The notes under the pieces: model-generated
What the model saw: only the letters and a program-made list of their open reading frames with translations
Database searches by the model: none
Told to the model about the DNA's origin: nothing
Source: an uncultured Sphingomonadaceae bacterium
GTDB taxonomy: Bacteria; Pseudomonadota; Alphaproteobacteria; Sphingomonadales; Sphingomonadaceae
Length of the DNA stretch: 64,000 nucleotides
Assembly (NCBI GenBank): GCA_947493955.1
Contig: CANLSQ010000001.1
Location: forward strand, 1,550,001-1,614,000
Direction: 5' to 3'
Part shown: positions 16,657-28,450 of the stretch, in pieces
Position numbering within the stretch: the first letter of the stretch is position 1
Layout: each line of letters starts with the position of its first letter
Position numbers and translations under genes: made by a program

Positions 16657-18216
16657 TCACTCCCACTCAATCGTCCCGGGCGGTTTCGACGTATAGTCAT
16701 AAACCACCCGATTAATCCCCTTGACCTCATTGACAATCCGCGTCGCCACGCGCGTCAGGAAGCTGGCGTCGAACGGATAGACATCTGCAGTCATACCATC
16801 GGTGCTGGTCACCGCGCGCAGGCCGCAGACATTATCATAGGTGCGGCCGTCCCCCATTACGCCGACGGTCTTGACCGGGAGTAACACAGCGAAAGCCTGC
16901 CAGATCGCATCGTATAGGCCGGCATTTCGGATTTCTTCCAGATAGATAGCGTCGGCTTTGCGTAAAATATCGCAGCGTTCCTTGGTCACCTCGCCGGGAA
17001 TGCGGATGGCAAGGCCCGGGCCGGGGAACGGATGGCGACCAACGAAAATTTCGGGCAGCCCCAGTTCGCGGCCCAGCGCGCGGACCTCGTCCTTGAAGAG
17101 CTCACGGAGCGGCTCGACCAGCTTCATATTCATGCGCTCGGGAAGGCCGCCGACGTTGTGGTGGGATTTGATCGTCACGCTGGGACCGCCGGTAAAACTG
17201 ACGCTTTCAATCACATCGGGATAGAGCGTGCCCTGTGCAAGAAAATCAGCGCCACCGACTTTTTTCGCCTCAATCTCAAACACATCGATAAAGGTCTTGC
17301 CAATAAACTTGCGCTTCTTTTCCGGATCCGTTTCGCCTTTCAGACCATTTAGGAACAGTGTCTCGACATCGAGATGCACCAGCGGAATATTATAATGGCC
17401 CTTGAACAGGCTCACCACCTGATCCGCCTCTCCCTGACGCATCAACCCGTGATCGACAAATACACAGGTGAGCTGCTCGCCAATCGCCTCATGGATCAGC
17501 ACAGCCGCGACCGCGCTGTCAACGCCGCCCGACAGGCCGCAGATTACCTTGCCATCGCCGACTTGCTCGCGAATTTCCTTGATCTTGGCCGCCTTGAATT
17601 CCGCCATAGACCAGTCGCCGGCACAGCCGCAGACATGGCGAACGAAATTGGCGATCAACTTGCCGCCATCGGGTGTATGAACGACTTCTGGATGAAACTG
17701 CATGCCGTAAAAGCGCTTTTCATCATCCGCGATAATCGCGAAGGGCGCGCCTTCTGTGGTTGCAACGATCCGGAAGCCGGGGGCAAATTCGGTGACCTTG
17801 TCGCCGTGGCTCATCCACACCTGGTGCTTTTCGCCGACCTTCCAAAGACCGTCAAACAGGACGCAGCTTTCTGAAATCTCGATAAAGGCACGGCCGAATT
17901 CACCGCTCTCACCGCCTTCAACCTGGCCGCCCAGTTGCGTCGTCATCACCTGCTGACCATAGCAAATACCGAGGACCGGAACACCGGCCTCCAGAAAAGC
18001 CTGCGGGATGCGTGGACTGTCTTCTTCTGTCACACTGGCCGGGCTGCCCGAAAGGATGATCCCCTTGGGCTTCATTCGCGCAAATGCTTCTTCGGCACTG
18101 TTGAACGGAGCAATTTCCGAGTAAACTCCGGCCTCGCGGACCCGGCGTGCGATAAGCTGCGTGACCTGAGAGCCGAAATCGACGATCAGGATGGTTTCTT
18201 CATGGGCAATAGACAT
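16657..18216 (-). CDS. guaA: GMP synthase (glutamine-hydrolysing)
   Basis: 519 residues, the normal length. The N-terminal class I glutamine amidotransferase has its nucleophile C85 in GICYGQQ and the His/Glu dyad in [10 protein letters not shown]. The ATP pyrophosphatase motif [10 protein letters not shown] follows near residue 228, and the dimerisation domain ends in KPPGTIEWE, the standard C-terminus. It converts XMP, glutamine and ATP to GMP in the cytoplasm. It stands alone, with guaB not nearby. The ATG at 18216 follows a short gap from the TPR gene. Confidence 0.98.
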   Translation of the reverse strand: MSIAHEETILIVDFGSQVTQLIARRVREAGVYSEIAPFNSAEEAFARMKPKGIILSGSPASVTEEDSPRIPQAFLEAGVPVLGICYGQQVMTTQLGGQVEGGESGEFGRAFIEISESCVLFDGLWKVGEKHQVWMSHGDKVTEFAPGFRIVATTEGAPFAIIADDEKRFYGMQFHPEVVHTPDGGKLIANFVRHVCGCAGDWSMAEFKAAKIKEIREQVGDGKVICGLSGGVDSAVAAVLIHEAIGEQLTCVFVDHGLMRQGEADQVVSLFKGHYNIPLVHLDVETLFLNGLKGETDPEKKRKFIGKTFIDVFEIEAKKVGGADFLAQGTLYPDVIESVSFTGGPSVTIKSHHNVGGLPERMNMKLVEPLRELFKDEVRALGRELGLPEIFVGRHPFPGPGLAIRIPGEVTKERCDILRKADAIYLEEIRNAGLYDAIWQAFAVLLPVKTVGVMGDGRTYDNVCGLRAVTSTDGMTADVYPFDASFLTRVATRIVNEVKGINRVVYDYTSKPPGTIEWE

Positions 18217-18288
18217 GAAGAGCGCTTAATCTGGCACGGAGAAAGAGTCTATAGATTGTGGCGCGGATTATGAACTTTGTGCTCGAAT

Positions 18289-19935
18289 TTAAAGCCGCGC
18301 GAGCAACTTATCTATCTGTGCTTGCTGATCGGCACTCGCGAACGCCTTGAGACTCTTTATCACCCGCTTTGCTTCTGCCGTCTGTCCATTGGCAGCCAGC
18401 GCATTGGCCAGATGCCAGCGAATTTCCAGATTGCCTGGCGCACGGGAAGAGGCCTGCCGCAGCAGTTTCAACGCTTCGGCCTTATCCTGACCCGATTGCA
18501 ATAGGGTCCAGCCCAACGTGTCGAGCACATTGGGATCATCAGGCGTCAGCGCGAAAGCGGCGCGAGCAAAACTCACAGCCTCCGCCTCATTTCCCAACTC
18601 TAACTGCACCAACGCGCTGTTGTTCATGACAATCGCATTGCCGTCGAGACCCGAAGCCCGCAGATCGGCGTAGATAGATTCGGCCTTGCTCCATTGCTTA
18701 TTGGCTATGGCCTGTCCTGCGTCGGTCATTTTCAGTGCGATATCATTGCGCCCCTGTGGTATTTGCGCCCGGCTTTCAAAACCAGCCGCCAGCGGGTCGT
18801 TTTGCAGTTTCCCCAGTCTGGCCGCCAAAGCCAGCAATTGCGGGGTGGCGTTGGCGCGTTGCGCTGCCGATTTTACGAGTTCATATGCTTCGATTTCATT
18901 TCCCACTGCTGCGAGCGCAGAACCCAGCACCGTGGTGCCTTGTACGTGACCCGGCATGCCGACCAAGAATTTGCGCAGGCGCTCAATTGCCTGCTCATGA
19001 TTGCCCTGCAAATAGGCGATTTCTCCGCGAAGCAGAGCAGCACCGGGTACATCATCCAACGCCTCACCTGCGCCCTGAGCCAGATCATGAGCCCGGTCGA
19101 TATCGCCATCATTAAAGGCAATTTTGGCCATCAGAAACAGCGCCATCGGATGGCCGGGAGCCAGCTCCAGAATCCTTTTCAAATTGGCCCTCGCAGCCTT
19201 TGCGTTACCTAAATCTGCATCGACGGCGGCAACCGAAAAAAGCGGCGTTATGCTGTCGGGATAGAGTTCAAGTGCCTTACCAAAAGTGTCCTTGGCGGCC
19301 GGTAAATCCTGACGCATCAGCGCCAGTTGGCCGGACAGCAACAAGGCATCAAGCTTTTCCGGATCATGTTTGAGCGCAAGGGCAGCGGTACGGCGAGCTG
19401 CGCTAATATTGCGTCTATCCACTTCATAATTTCCGCGAAGCGCCAGAAGCCCAGGATCATTGGGCGCGGCGGCAAGGCCATCTGACAACGCGGCCACGGC
19501 TTCTTCTTCTCGGTCCAGCGCAAGCAGCGCCTGTGCCTTCACCCAATAAGCCAGGTTGGCATTTTCAGGGTCCGGGTTCTCAGTCAGGGCCAGAGCACGT
19601 TCCGGCATGTTGCGCAGCAGCAGCGCATGAGCCATCAGGCTTTGTCCTTCCGCGTCATATTCCGCATTTCCAGCCAGCTTCTTCAAAGCCGCTTCCGCAC
19701 CAACACCATCGCCAAGGCGCAGCAGTGTTTTACCGTAGAGCAAGTTGGCCGCCGGGTTGGCGGTATCGTCCTTCAGCGCAGACATCAGATAGATGCGAGC
19801 CCCGCGAAAGTCATTTTCAGCAAAAGCCGCTTCTGCATCTGCCATCGGATCATTGCCGTCAGACGAACAGGCGCTAAGCACAAGCGAAAGGGCAAGCAAA
19901 GAGGTCGTTACGGTGGATTTTGACACAAGTTTCAT
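18289..19935 (-). CDS. TPR-repeat lipoprotein, possibly PEP-CTERM/PrsT-related
   Basis: A 548-residue lipoprotein with lipobox LVLSAC (Cys 23) and a chain of about 12 tetratricopeptide-like repeats filling the rest (for example ALDREEEAVAALSDGLAAAPNDPGLLALRGN). It would act as a periplasmic scaffold. Proteins of this architecture, PrsT, accompany PEP-CTERM/exosortase systems, and the next gene upstream is a PEP-CTERM protein. PrsT is usually longer (about 900 residues), so the assignment is tentative. AAAGG precedes the ATG. The 5' leader can fold an AGCCC/GGGCT hairpin (19951-19973). A terminator separates it from the PEP-CTERM gene. Confidence 0.75.
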   Translation of the reverse strand: MKLVSKSTVTTSLLALSLVLSACSSDGNDPMADAEAAFAENDFRGARIYLMSALKDDTANPAANLLYGKTLLRLGDGVGAEAALKKLAGNAEYDAEGQSLMAHALLLRNMPERALALTENPDPENANLAYWVKAQALLALDREEEAVAALSDGLAAAPNDPGLLALRGNYEVDRRNISAARRTAALALKHDPEKLDALLLSGQLALMRQDLPAAKDTFGKALELYPDSITPLFSVAAVDADLGNAKAARANLKRILELAPGHPMALFLMAKIAFNDGDIDRAHDLAQGAGEALDDVPGAALLRGEIAYLQGNHEQAIERLRKFLVGMPGHVQGTTVLGSALAAVGNEIEAYELVKSAAQRANATPQLLALAARLGKLQNDPLAAGFESRAQIPQGRNDIALKMTDAGQAIANKQWSKAESIYADLRASGLDGNAIVMNNSALVQLELGNEAEAVSFARAAFALTPDDPNVLDTLGWTLLQSGQDKAEALKLLRQASSRAPGNLEIRWHLANALAANGQTAEAKRVIKSLKAFASADQQAQIDKLLARL

Positions 19936-20005
19936 GACCTTTGAATAGCCCCAAAAGCCTTTAAAAAGGGCTAATCCGCATCATGCCATAGCGGCCAATT
20001 GCAGA

Positions 20006-20042
20006 TAAAAAGAAACCGGCCGATAATGAGCTCGCCCGGTTC
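20006..20042 (-). terminator. Terminator after the PEP-CTERM gene
   Basis: On the minus strand AACCGG (20041-20036) pairs with CCGGTT (20019-20014), and TCTTTTTAT follows directly. It lies 25 bases beyond the PEP-CTERM stop, so the TPR gene downstream probably has its own promoter or depends on read-through. Confidence 0.6.
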
Positions 20043-20066
20043 CAGTACTCTGATTGAACTTAACGC

Positions 20067-20753
20067 TTATACAGCAAGCTTTTTGCGGCGGCGGCGTGTG
20101 CCCGCCCAAAGTCCGCCCACGGCGAGGGCCAGTAAGCCCAGAGCACCCGGCTCGGGTACTTCCGATGCAATCTTGTCCAGGTTGAAATTAATATCCCAGT
20201 GCCGAACGGCATGACCGTGCGGGTTCAGGATGTTCAGCCAGGCCGAACCGCCAAAATTCTTGTTCTTGTCATTGGCACCATGACCAAATTGCAGTGTGGT
20301 GTTGCCGGCAAATGGATCGTTCGGGTTCACGGTATAAACCGCACCGTCAATGCTGATCGTACCAGAACCGTTGGTGAAGAAATCAATATCCGGCGTATCG
20401 GTGACAGGATTAAAATTGCCGCCGCCATTCTTATAATCGAAATTAGTACCGTCGATGGTTTCCAGGAAATTGCTAAAGTTCAGGTCCAGCGTTGCGACCT
20501 GCCCCGAACCGTTAATGGCTGTACCGGTCAGTGTCGCCGTCTGCGCATCGGTATCATAGCTGAATGTCGTACCATCCTGAAAAGAATAGCGACGATTACA
20601 ACCCCGGCCGGTATTGCCGGTGTAAAGACCATGCTTACAGGACCCGCCAGTATAATTGGTCGCTGCATAGTCGATAACCCCTGCCGAAGCCGGCGTTGCG
20701 TAAGCAGCTGCGAGACCGATGGCGGTCAGTGTTGCTATGGAAATCTTGCGCAT
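20067..20753 (-). CDS. PEP-CTERM sorting domain-containing exported protein
   Basis: 228 residues. A Sec signal peptide ends at about residue 24 (TPASA). The mature part is rich in G, N, T and D and looks like a beta-sandwich. The C-terminus is VPEPGALGLLALAVGG followed by a hydrophobic helix and RRRRKK, the PEP-CTERM tripartite sorting signal. Exosortase would cleave near this motif during export, often for exopolysaccharide or biofilm-associated surface proteins. No exosortase is in the window. Two cysteine-containing segments near residues 38-50 may form a disulfide. The 215-bp upstream region is unusual (separate entries). Confidence 0.9.
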   Translation of the reverse strand: MRKISIATLTAIGLAAAYATPASAGVIDYAATNYTGGSCKHGLYTGNTGRGCNRRYSFQDGTTFSYDTDAQTATLTGTAINGSGQVATLDLNFSNFLETIDGTNFDYKNGGGNFNPVTDTPDIDFFTNGSGTISIDGAVYTVNPNDPFAGNTTLQFGHGANDKNKNFGGSAWLNILNPHGHAVRHWDINFNLDKIASEVPEPGALGLLALAVGGLWAGTRRRRKKLAV

Positions 20754-20802
20754 GATGTTGTTTGCCCCGTTTTCTATCTTTTCATCATCCGGGTCCCAAT
20801 CA

Positions 20803-20823
20803 GTTCAACGTTAACATTTGAAC
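20803..20823. promoter_or_regulatory. Inverted repeat in PEP-CTERM leader
   Basis: GTTCAA (20803-20808) and TTGAAC (20818-20823) flank a 9-base centre that itself contains GTTAAC (20810-20815). It lies between the sigma-54-like element and the start codon, so it would be in the 5' untranslated region or just at the start site. A protein-binding role is inferred from the symmetry only. Confidence 0.4.
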
Positions 20824-20850
20824 AGACGAGATCCGCTTAATGAAAAGATA

Positions 20851-20866
20851 AGCAGAACATATGCCA
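20851..20866 (-). promoter_or_regulatory. Sigma-54-like promoter of the PEP-CTERM gene
   Basis: Minus strand reads TGGCATATGTTCTGCT. The GG and GC dinucleotides are spaced exactly 10 bases apart, as in the RpoN -24/-12 consensus TGGCAC-N5-TTGCW. TGGCA and TGCT match; the C/G after TGGCA and the first T of TTGC do not. Transcription would start near 20840, giving an 85-90-base leader. PEP-CTERM genes are known elsewhere to be RpoN/PrsKR-controlled, which raises the prior. Confidence 0.45.
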
Positions 20867-20900
20867 TTTTTGAAAAAGACTTATATTACAGATAGCTGGT

Positions 20901-20921
20901 TGGTTAAATTCTTGTTAACCA
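20901..20921. promoter_or_regulatory. Candidate activator site TGGTTAA-N7-TTAACCA
   Basis: Perfect 7-bp arms around a 7-base centre, about 40-55 bases upstream of the sigma-54-like element. A related perfect 8-mer GGTTAACC is at 20967-20974, overlapping the stop of the acyl-CoA ligase gene. Spaced palindromes upstream of a -24/-12 promoter are what an enhancer-binding protein would use; this is inference. Confidence 0.4.
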
Positions 20922-20968
20922 TGTCATAAATGTAATCATTATCGACAATAAAGCCTTTAGAGATGTGG

Positions 20969-22549
20969 TTAACCGGCCGCGGCAAGTTCTTGTTGGGCCC
21001 GATCCCGCAATTCCGTTTTCAGGATCTTGCCAATATGGCTGCGCGGCAGCTCTTCAATCAGGTGCAGTTCCGACAGGCGCTGGGTCTTGCCAAGTTCGGA
21101 ATTGGTTGCCGCCTTCAATGCTTCGAGATCCAGCGATGCGCCGGGTTCCACCACCACGAATCCGACCGGTGTTTCTCCCCATTGCCTGGAGGCAACGCCA
21201 ACGACGGCAGCATCAGCGACACCCGGTTGCGCCATCAACGCTTCTTCCAGATCACGGGGATAAATGTTGAAGCCCCCTGATATAATCATGTCCTTGGATC
21301 GGCCCATCAGCGTGATGAAGCCGTCCTCATCGACTTTGCCGATATCGCCCATCCGCTGCCAGCGGTCGCCATTTTCATCATACCAGCTGGCCTCCTCGGT
21401 TTTTTCCGGCTGGTTCTGATAGCCGCTCATCATGGTCTGCGAGCGTCCAACCAGTTCGCCCATCTCGCCAGCGGGCAAGCGGTTGAGGTCTTCGTCCACC
21501 GTGATCACTTCGCTGCCACCCCAAGCGATGCCGACCGTGTGCAGCTTGTCAGGATGCGCATGCGCCAGCAGGATGCAGACAACACCCCCCTCGGTCATGG
21601 AATAAATCTCGATAAGACCCCCGGGCATACGCTCCAAGACCTCGGCCTTCAGTTCCGCCGAGAAGGGCGCACTGGTGCAATATTTATGAGTGAAGTGGCT
21701 AAGATCATAGTCGTCAAAATCATCAAAATCCATTAACCGCTGATATTGCACCGGGACCAACATGGTATGGGTCGCACGGTTTTCCTGCGCCAGCTCCAGC
21801 CAGCGCTGGCAGTCAAACTTGCGCATGAGAATCGATGTCCCGCCATAGGCAACGGTCGCGACAAAAATACCAAGTGTCGTGTTTGAATAGAGTGGCGTGG
21901 AGAACAGCGAGACCTGGCCGGGTTGACCGTAGCCGGAGTTTTCACCCACCGCCATCTGATACCAGCGCATCTGGCGGCTATGGACAATGCCCTTGGGTGT
22001 GCCGGTGGTGCCACTTGAATAGATGATGTTGAAGGGGTCTTTGGGACCAACGCCCGGATCGGTAGGCTTTGTGCCTTCTGCCGCCATCCAATCATGCATC
22101 AATGGCGCGCCTTCTTCTGCGGCATCCATCATGATATGCTTTAGCGGAGGCAAGTCGATGCCGCTTTCGAAAAGCTCGGCGCGTTTGGCCCTATCGACAA
22201 ATAAATGCATTGCGCCGCTGTCAGCCATCATGTTGGCGAGCTGCTTAGGTGTGGCGGAAGTTGTCAAAGGGGCCGCGCAACCGCCCGCAACAATGGCGCC
22301 AAGATAGGCGATAGCGTAGCGGATGGTTGTCGTGCCCAGAATCGAGACCGCTTGCCCTTTTTCCAACCCATCTGCCTGAAGCTGGGCCGCCGCCCTGTTG
22401 ACCAAAGCCGCAGTTTCCCGCCAGTTCAACCGTTCCTCACCATCGTCTAGGGCGATACGGTCCGGCTGGTTTACAGCATGGGCATGGATGAGATCGGATA
22501 AGTGGCCAAAAGGTTGGTCGAGATAGGCGATAGGATCAATTTTTGTCAT
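20969..22549 (-). CDS. Acyl-CoA synthetase (AMP-binding, ANL superfamily)
   Basis: A 526-residue adenylate-forming ligase. The P-loop is IIYSSGTTGTPKGIVHS near residue 165; the hinge is GDIGKVDEDGFITLMGRSKDMI near 400; the catalytic lysine is in HIGKILK near residue 510. It would activate a carboxylic acid to acyl-AMP and then acyl-CoA. The chain-length preference is not readable. A start at ATG 22549 (AGGAAA upstream) fits the family; the frame stays open upstream without a credible start. It is divergent from the dicarboxylate symporter. Confidence 0.9.
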   Translation of the reverse strand: MTKIDPIAYLDQPFGHLSDLIHAHAVNQPDRIALDDGEERLNWRETAALVNRAAAQLQADGLEKGQAVSILGTTTIRYAIAYLGAIVAGGCAAPLTTSATPKQLANMMADSGAMHLFVDRAKRAELFESGIDLPPLKHIMMDAAEEGAPLMHDWMAAEGTKPTDPGVGPKDPFNIIYSSGTTGTPKGIVHSRQMRWYQMAVGENSGYGQPGQVSLFSTPLYSNTTLGIFVATVAYGGTSILMRKFDCQRWLELAQENRATHTMLVPVQYQRLMDFDDFDDYDLSHFTHKYCTSAPFSAELKAEVLERMPGGLIEIYSMTEGGVVCILLAHAHPDKLHTVGIAWGGSEVITVDEDLNRLPAGEMGELVGRSQTMMSGYQNQPEKTEEASWYDENGDRWQRMGDIGKVDEDGFITLMGRSKDMIISGGFNIYPRDLEEALMAQPGVADAAVVGVASRQWGETPVGFVVVEPGASLDLEALKAATNSELGKTQRLSELHLIEELPRSHIGKILKTELRDRAQQELAAAG

Positions 22550-22735
22550 GCTGCGATGTTTCCTGCATCGCGCGCGAAAATGCAATCCGCCATTTCGCCA
22601 ACCATCCGGAACATTACCTATTGTTTCGGGATGCGGATAACGGGAAACCCCGCTCGACTTGGCGCGAAAGCGGTTCTCGTTTCTGACTGGACCATCAATA
22701 TCGCCACGGCTCAAAGATACGGAAACAGCAGACCA

Positions 22736-24079
22736 ATGCCGATACCGCCCCTTCCCGAGCTGCCGTCCATTCGCCTCGGCCAGCAATCAGCGAAAATGCA
22801 TAGCTGGATACAGACCCGGCTTTGGGCTCAGGTTTTGGTCGCATTATTGCTCGGCATTGCGGCCGGGTTGCTGCTCGGCCCGGAAGGCGGCCTGATTTCA
22901 GCCGAAACGGCGCGCTGGCTGGGCGCCTGGCTCGCACTTCCCGGCCAACTGTTTCTGGGCCTTATCGCAATGGTTTTGATCCCGCTGATATTTGCCTCGA
23001 TCATCGGCGGTCTGACCGGCAGTGGGTCAAGTGAAGCGCTGCAACGGATCGGGCTGCGCTTTGCCGGTTTCGTCCTCGCGACCACTTTCGCCGCTGCTGC
23101 CATCGGTATCACGCTTGCCGATATATTGCGTCCTGGCGCAGGGCTGGCCGGTTCATTCCGGGTTTCAACCGGTACACCTGTCCCGAACGGCGAAGCGACC
23201 ACATTTGATCTCGGCAAGGCGCCAGAATTGATTTCGGCGATCCTGCCCGACAATCCCACCGCGTCTATCGTGCAGGGTGATTTGCTGGCGGTTGTCGTCC
23301 TCGCCCTGCTGGTCGGTATCGCCGCGACACAGGTAACGCGAGACCGGATAGAGCCGTTTCTGTCTGTGCTCGACGCCCTATTGTCCATCTGCATGACCAT
23401 CGTCAAATGGGCGATGTTCCTCGCACCCCTGGCTGTTTTCGGCATGATGGCGCAGCTGGTCATGCAGATAGGTCTCGATACACTCTTAGCTGTATCCGCC
23501 TATGTCGGTACCGTCCTGCTCGGTTTATTGCTGCTTTTCCTGCTGTACCTCTCCATCCTGGCCATTTTTTGCCGGATAGGGCCCATCACGTTTTTCAAGA
23601 AAGCGGGGGAAACCTTGCTACTCGCTTTCTCAACATCCAGTTCAGCAGCTGTCATGCCCAGCACCGTCCAGTCGGCGAAGAAGCTCGGTGTACCACGGGA
23701 CATCGCAAACCTCGTTGCGCCATTGGGGGCAACCATGAACATGGCCGGAACGGCTTTGTACCAGAGCGTCGCGATCCTGTTTCTTGCGCAAGTGTCCGGC
23801 ATTGAACTTAGCGCAGGCCAGATCATGGTGATGACTGTAACATTGGTCGCCTCTTCTATCGGCGCTCCCGGAACGCCGGGGGTCAGCATCGCAATTTTGG
23901 TCAGCGTTGCTGCTGGATTTGGAATCCCCGCCGACGGCATGGTCATCGTGATGGGCGTCGACCGGATACTGGATATGAGTCGCACCAGCGTCAATGTCGC
24001 GGGTGACCTGACCGCTAGCACCCTGTTGCGCAAAGTCGCCGTTCTGGCTGCGAAACAACCAGCCGAACAAAGCATTTAG
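22736..24079 (+). CDS. Dicarboxylate/amino acid:cation symporter (DctA/GltP family)
   Basis: A 447-residue DAACS-family secondary transporter. The re-entrant loop HP1 has STSSSAAVMPST, TM7 has NMAGTALY, HP2 has GAPGTPGVS and TM8 has VDRILDMSRTSVNVAGD, all diagnostic. It imports C4-dicarboxylates or acidic amino acids with Na+ or H+. Start: ATG 22736 has GGAAAC upstream and gives the LPSIRL preface seen in some relatives; ATG 22796 is an alternative with a weaker site. The 186-bp region to the divergent ligase gene must hold both promoters, but I could not place them. Confidence 0.93.
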   Translation: MPIPPLPELPSIRLGQQSAKMHSWIQTRLWAQVLVALLLGIAAGLLLGPEGGLISAETARWLGAWLALPGQLFLGLIAMVLIPLIFASIIGGLTGSGSSEALQRIGLRFAGFVLATTFAAAAIGITLADILRPGAGLAGSFRVSTGTPVPNGEATTFDLGKAPELISAILPDNPTASIVQGDLLAVVVLALLVGIAATQVTRDRIEPFLSVLDALLSICMTIVKWAMFLAPLAVFGMMAQLVMQIGLDTLLAVSAYVGTVLLGLLLLFLLYLSILAIFCRIGPITFFKKAGETLLLAFSTSSSAAVMPSTVQSAKKLGVPRDIANLVAPLGATMNMAGTALYQSVAILFLAQVSGIELSAGQIMVMTVTLVASSIGAPGTPGVSIAILVSVAAGFGIPADGMVIVMGVDRILDMSRTSVNVAGDLTASTLLRKVAVLAAKQPAEQSI

Positions 24080-24133
24080 CCTCTACAACATGGTTTTCGA
24101 AACAAGTTCACCCTCTCAAACAAAGGACAAGAA

Positions 24134-24541
24134 ATGACAAACTCCCCTATCCCAACCAACTGCTTGGTCGTTGTGGCCACTGGTGCTGAAGCCAAGCTAT
24201 ATCGCAATATCGGCGGCGAGGATGGTATCAAGCTGCGTGCAGAGAGTACGATCAATCCGAAAAACCTAAGCTCAGAGGGCCCATCGGGGTCCTATGTTGC
24301 CGATTCCTCACCAAAAGAGACCGATGAAGCGACTTTCTCAAAGCAACTGGCGCATCATCTCTATAGCCTTGCGAGCACCGGCGGTTTTGACAGTCTCGTC
24401 TTGGCTGCGGATCCGGATAGCCTGGGCGAGATGCGGCCGCTATTGCACAAGGAAGTGACCGACAAGATCGTTCTGGAAATGAGCAAGACGCTGACCAACT
24501 CGTCGATCAAGGATATCGAACGAATGATTCAGAATAATTAG
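24134..24541 (+). CDS. Host attachment protein family (baeRF-like)
   Basis: A 135-residue protein of the Host_attach family (PF10116). It shows the N-terminal strand CLVVVATGAEAKLYRN, a central FSKQLAHHLYSLA helix, SLVLAADPDSLGEMRPLLH and a C-terminal DKIVLEMSKTLTNSSIKDIER segment. The fold is related to release-factor-1-like (RNase H-like) domains. The name derives from Agrobacterium attachment studies and its biochemical role is unclear. It follows the symporter by 54 bases and may be co-transcribed. Confidence 0.88.
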   Translation: MTNSPIPTNCLVVVATGAEAKLYRNIGGEDGIKLRAESTINPKNLSSEGPSGSYVADSSPKETDEATFSKQLAHHLYSLASTGGFDSLVLAADPDSLGEMRPLLHKEVTDKIVLEMSKTLTNSSIKDIERMIQNN

Positions 24542-24542
24542 G

Positions 24543-24570
24543 GTCTGAAATCCCGCGAACGGGGCCAGAC
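24543..24570. terminator. Bidirectional hairpin between convergent genes
   Basis: Outer arms GTCTG (24543-24547) and CAGAC (24566-24570) enclose CCCG-CGAA-CGGG (24552-24563), a stable GNRA-like closed hairpin. It fills the 28-base gap between two convergent genes. No T-run follows, so termination strength is uncertain. Confidence 0.45.
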
Positions 24571-25085
24571 TAACCGGCGACCAGTCTGACGAACGTGCTT
24601 TCGACCCAGCCGCTTTTGCAGGGGCCGTCATAGTTACGCTTGGACCGCACCGGCGAAGACACACCGCAATCCTGTGATCCGCCGGTTGCGGCACCGTCAG
24701 CGTTTGGCTTTGCTCCTGCCGCGGTGTCATCATAAACGATGCCCAGCCATTGCTGGTCATGGCTGCGGGTGCAGATGTGGACCAACTGGCCCGCCGACAG
24801 GCTGTCCTTGCGTTCTGCGGCATCAAAAGGCGCGATCAGGACGTCAAGTTCAGCTTCCCGCAAGCCGGTGACACGGCCCATCGCCTGACAGGCATCAAAG
24901 CGAGGTCCGCCTTCACCAATACGCACCGGACGTTCACCGGGATTGGCACCAACCCGCTCCGTCCGGCCCGTGGGATTGGCGGTATCGGTCTGACTTTCCT
25001 GCAGGTCATCGCTGACTTGGGTTGTCTCTGAACAGGCGCTGGCGGCAAAACAAATCAGCACGGCGGGGATCAAGCTTCTCATCAT
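24570..25085 (-). CDS. Putative lipoprotein with SH3-like region
   Basis: 171 residues with a lipobox ending at Cys 18 (FAASACS), then a disordered T/D/R-rich linker (20-55). After that comes a region beginning FDACQAMGRVTGL and containing LSAGQLVHICTRSHDQQWLGIVY and CGVSSPVRSKRNYDGPCKSGWVESTFV. The latter resembles bacterial SH3 domains with paired cysteines. The function is unknown, and SH3 assignment is by pattern only. Two adjacent ATG codons (25085, 25082) could start it. Confidence 0.65.
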   Translation of the reverse strand: MMRSLIPAVLICFAASACSETTQVSDDLQESQTDTANPTGRTERVGANPGERPVRIGEGGPRFDACQAMGRVTGLREAELDVLIAPFDAAERKDSLSAGQLVHICTRSHDQQWLGIVYDDTAAGAKPNADGAATGGSQDCGVSSPVRSKRNYDGPCKSGWVESTFVRLVAG

Positions 25086-25141
25086 GTCTATGGTCTAGAC
25101 CAAAATACCGGCTTTTGGAAAGATTCGAATGAGGGCATGCC

Positions 25142-25543
25142 TCAAAGCACAATTTGCGTCTGGGTCACAACGGCAACCAGTGTTCCATCTTCCAACGATA
25201 ACCGCGATTGCCATACAGACTGCCTTCTACCGACTTTCAGCGGCACGGCTTCGCCATAAACAATCTGCCCCTCTGGCGCGGCATTGAGGAAATTTGTCTT
25301 GCTTTCCGAGGTAGTGGTGCCGCTCGATCCTTCGGGCAGATTGGCAAAACCACCAAAAGCGCCCAGAACATCGGCGAACGTCATCACTGCGCCACCATGA
25401 ATGGACGGCGTGCCGCGACCATTGCCTGCGGTACAAATATCTGGCCGAACCAGCATCTCGCCGCGGATTTTCTCCTTGGTCATTTCGGTGATTTTAATGC
25501 CCATGGTTTTGGCGAAAGGGACGATATCGGCGGGGTTACTCAT
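25142..25543 (-). CDS. PaaI family hotdog thioesterase
   Basis: A 133-residue single hotdog domain. The active-site block HGGAVMTFADVLGAFGG lies near residues 48-64, and the conserved ESKTNFLNAA strand follows. It would hydrolyse acyl- or aryl-CoA thioesters; the substrate is unknown. ATG 25543 fits the family length, and a GTG at 25573 would add ten charged residues. It is divergent from gyrB across a 294-bp region. Confidence 0.85.
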   Translation of the reverse strand: MSNPADIVPFAKTMGIKITEMTKEKIRGEMLVRPDICTAGNGRGTPSIHGGAVMTFADVLGAFGGFANLPEGSSGTTTSESKTNFLNAAPEGQIVYGEAVPLKVGRRQSVWQSRLSLEDGTLVAVVTQTQIVL

Positions 25544-25708
25544 ATTTTTACGCTCTTTATCAGTTTGGTTCACGCGAAGACACTATCTTCTTATGGTTGT
25601 TCACAATAGGCTTGCAACCCTCTTTAAAGGTTAGAGAGCCGAAGTTCTTTAAAAGACCAAGTGGCAAGTGCATAAAGCGAATATTTCACCAGAATTTCTT
25701 CGCATTGT

Positions 25709-25724
25709 TCGCGCCTTCGCGCGA
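25709..25724. repeat. Hairpin in thioesterase-gyrB intergenic region
   Basis: TCGCGC (25709-25714), a CTTC loop and GCGCGA (25719-25724) form a perfect stable hairpin, followed on the plus strand by GAAAAA. It lies about 110 bases before the gyrB start. The rest of 25544-25837 shows no other gene or motif that I can support. Confidence 0.35.
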
Positions 25725-25774
25725 GAAAAAACTGGCAATTGTCCGGATATGTTAAGCATTTGAAAAATCAGTGA

Positions 25775-28336
<2,562 letters not shown>

Positions 28337-28450
28337 CTACAGTTCCGGCCACATTGGGCACAATAGCTTCGTTTTTTGATTATGGTTTGATATCGCATAC
28401 GTAAGTAATGCGTTAAAACCATTATCGAAATTGTAGTTTTGGGAGGTCGT

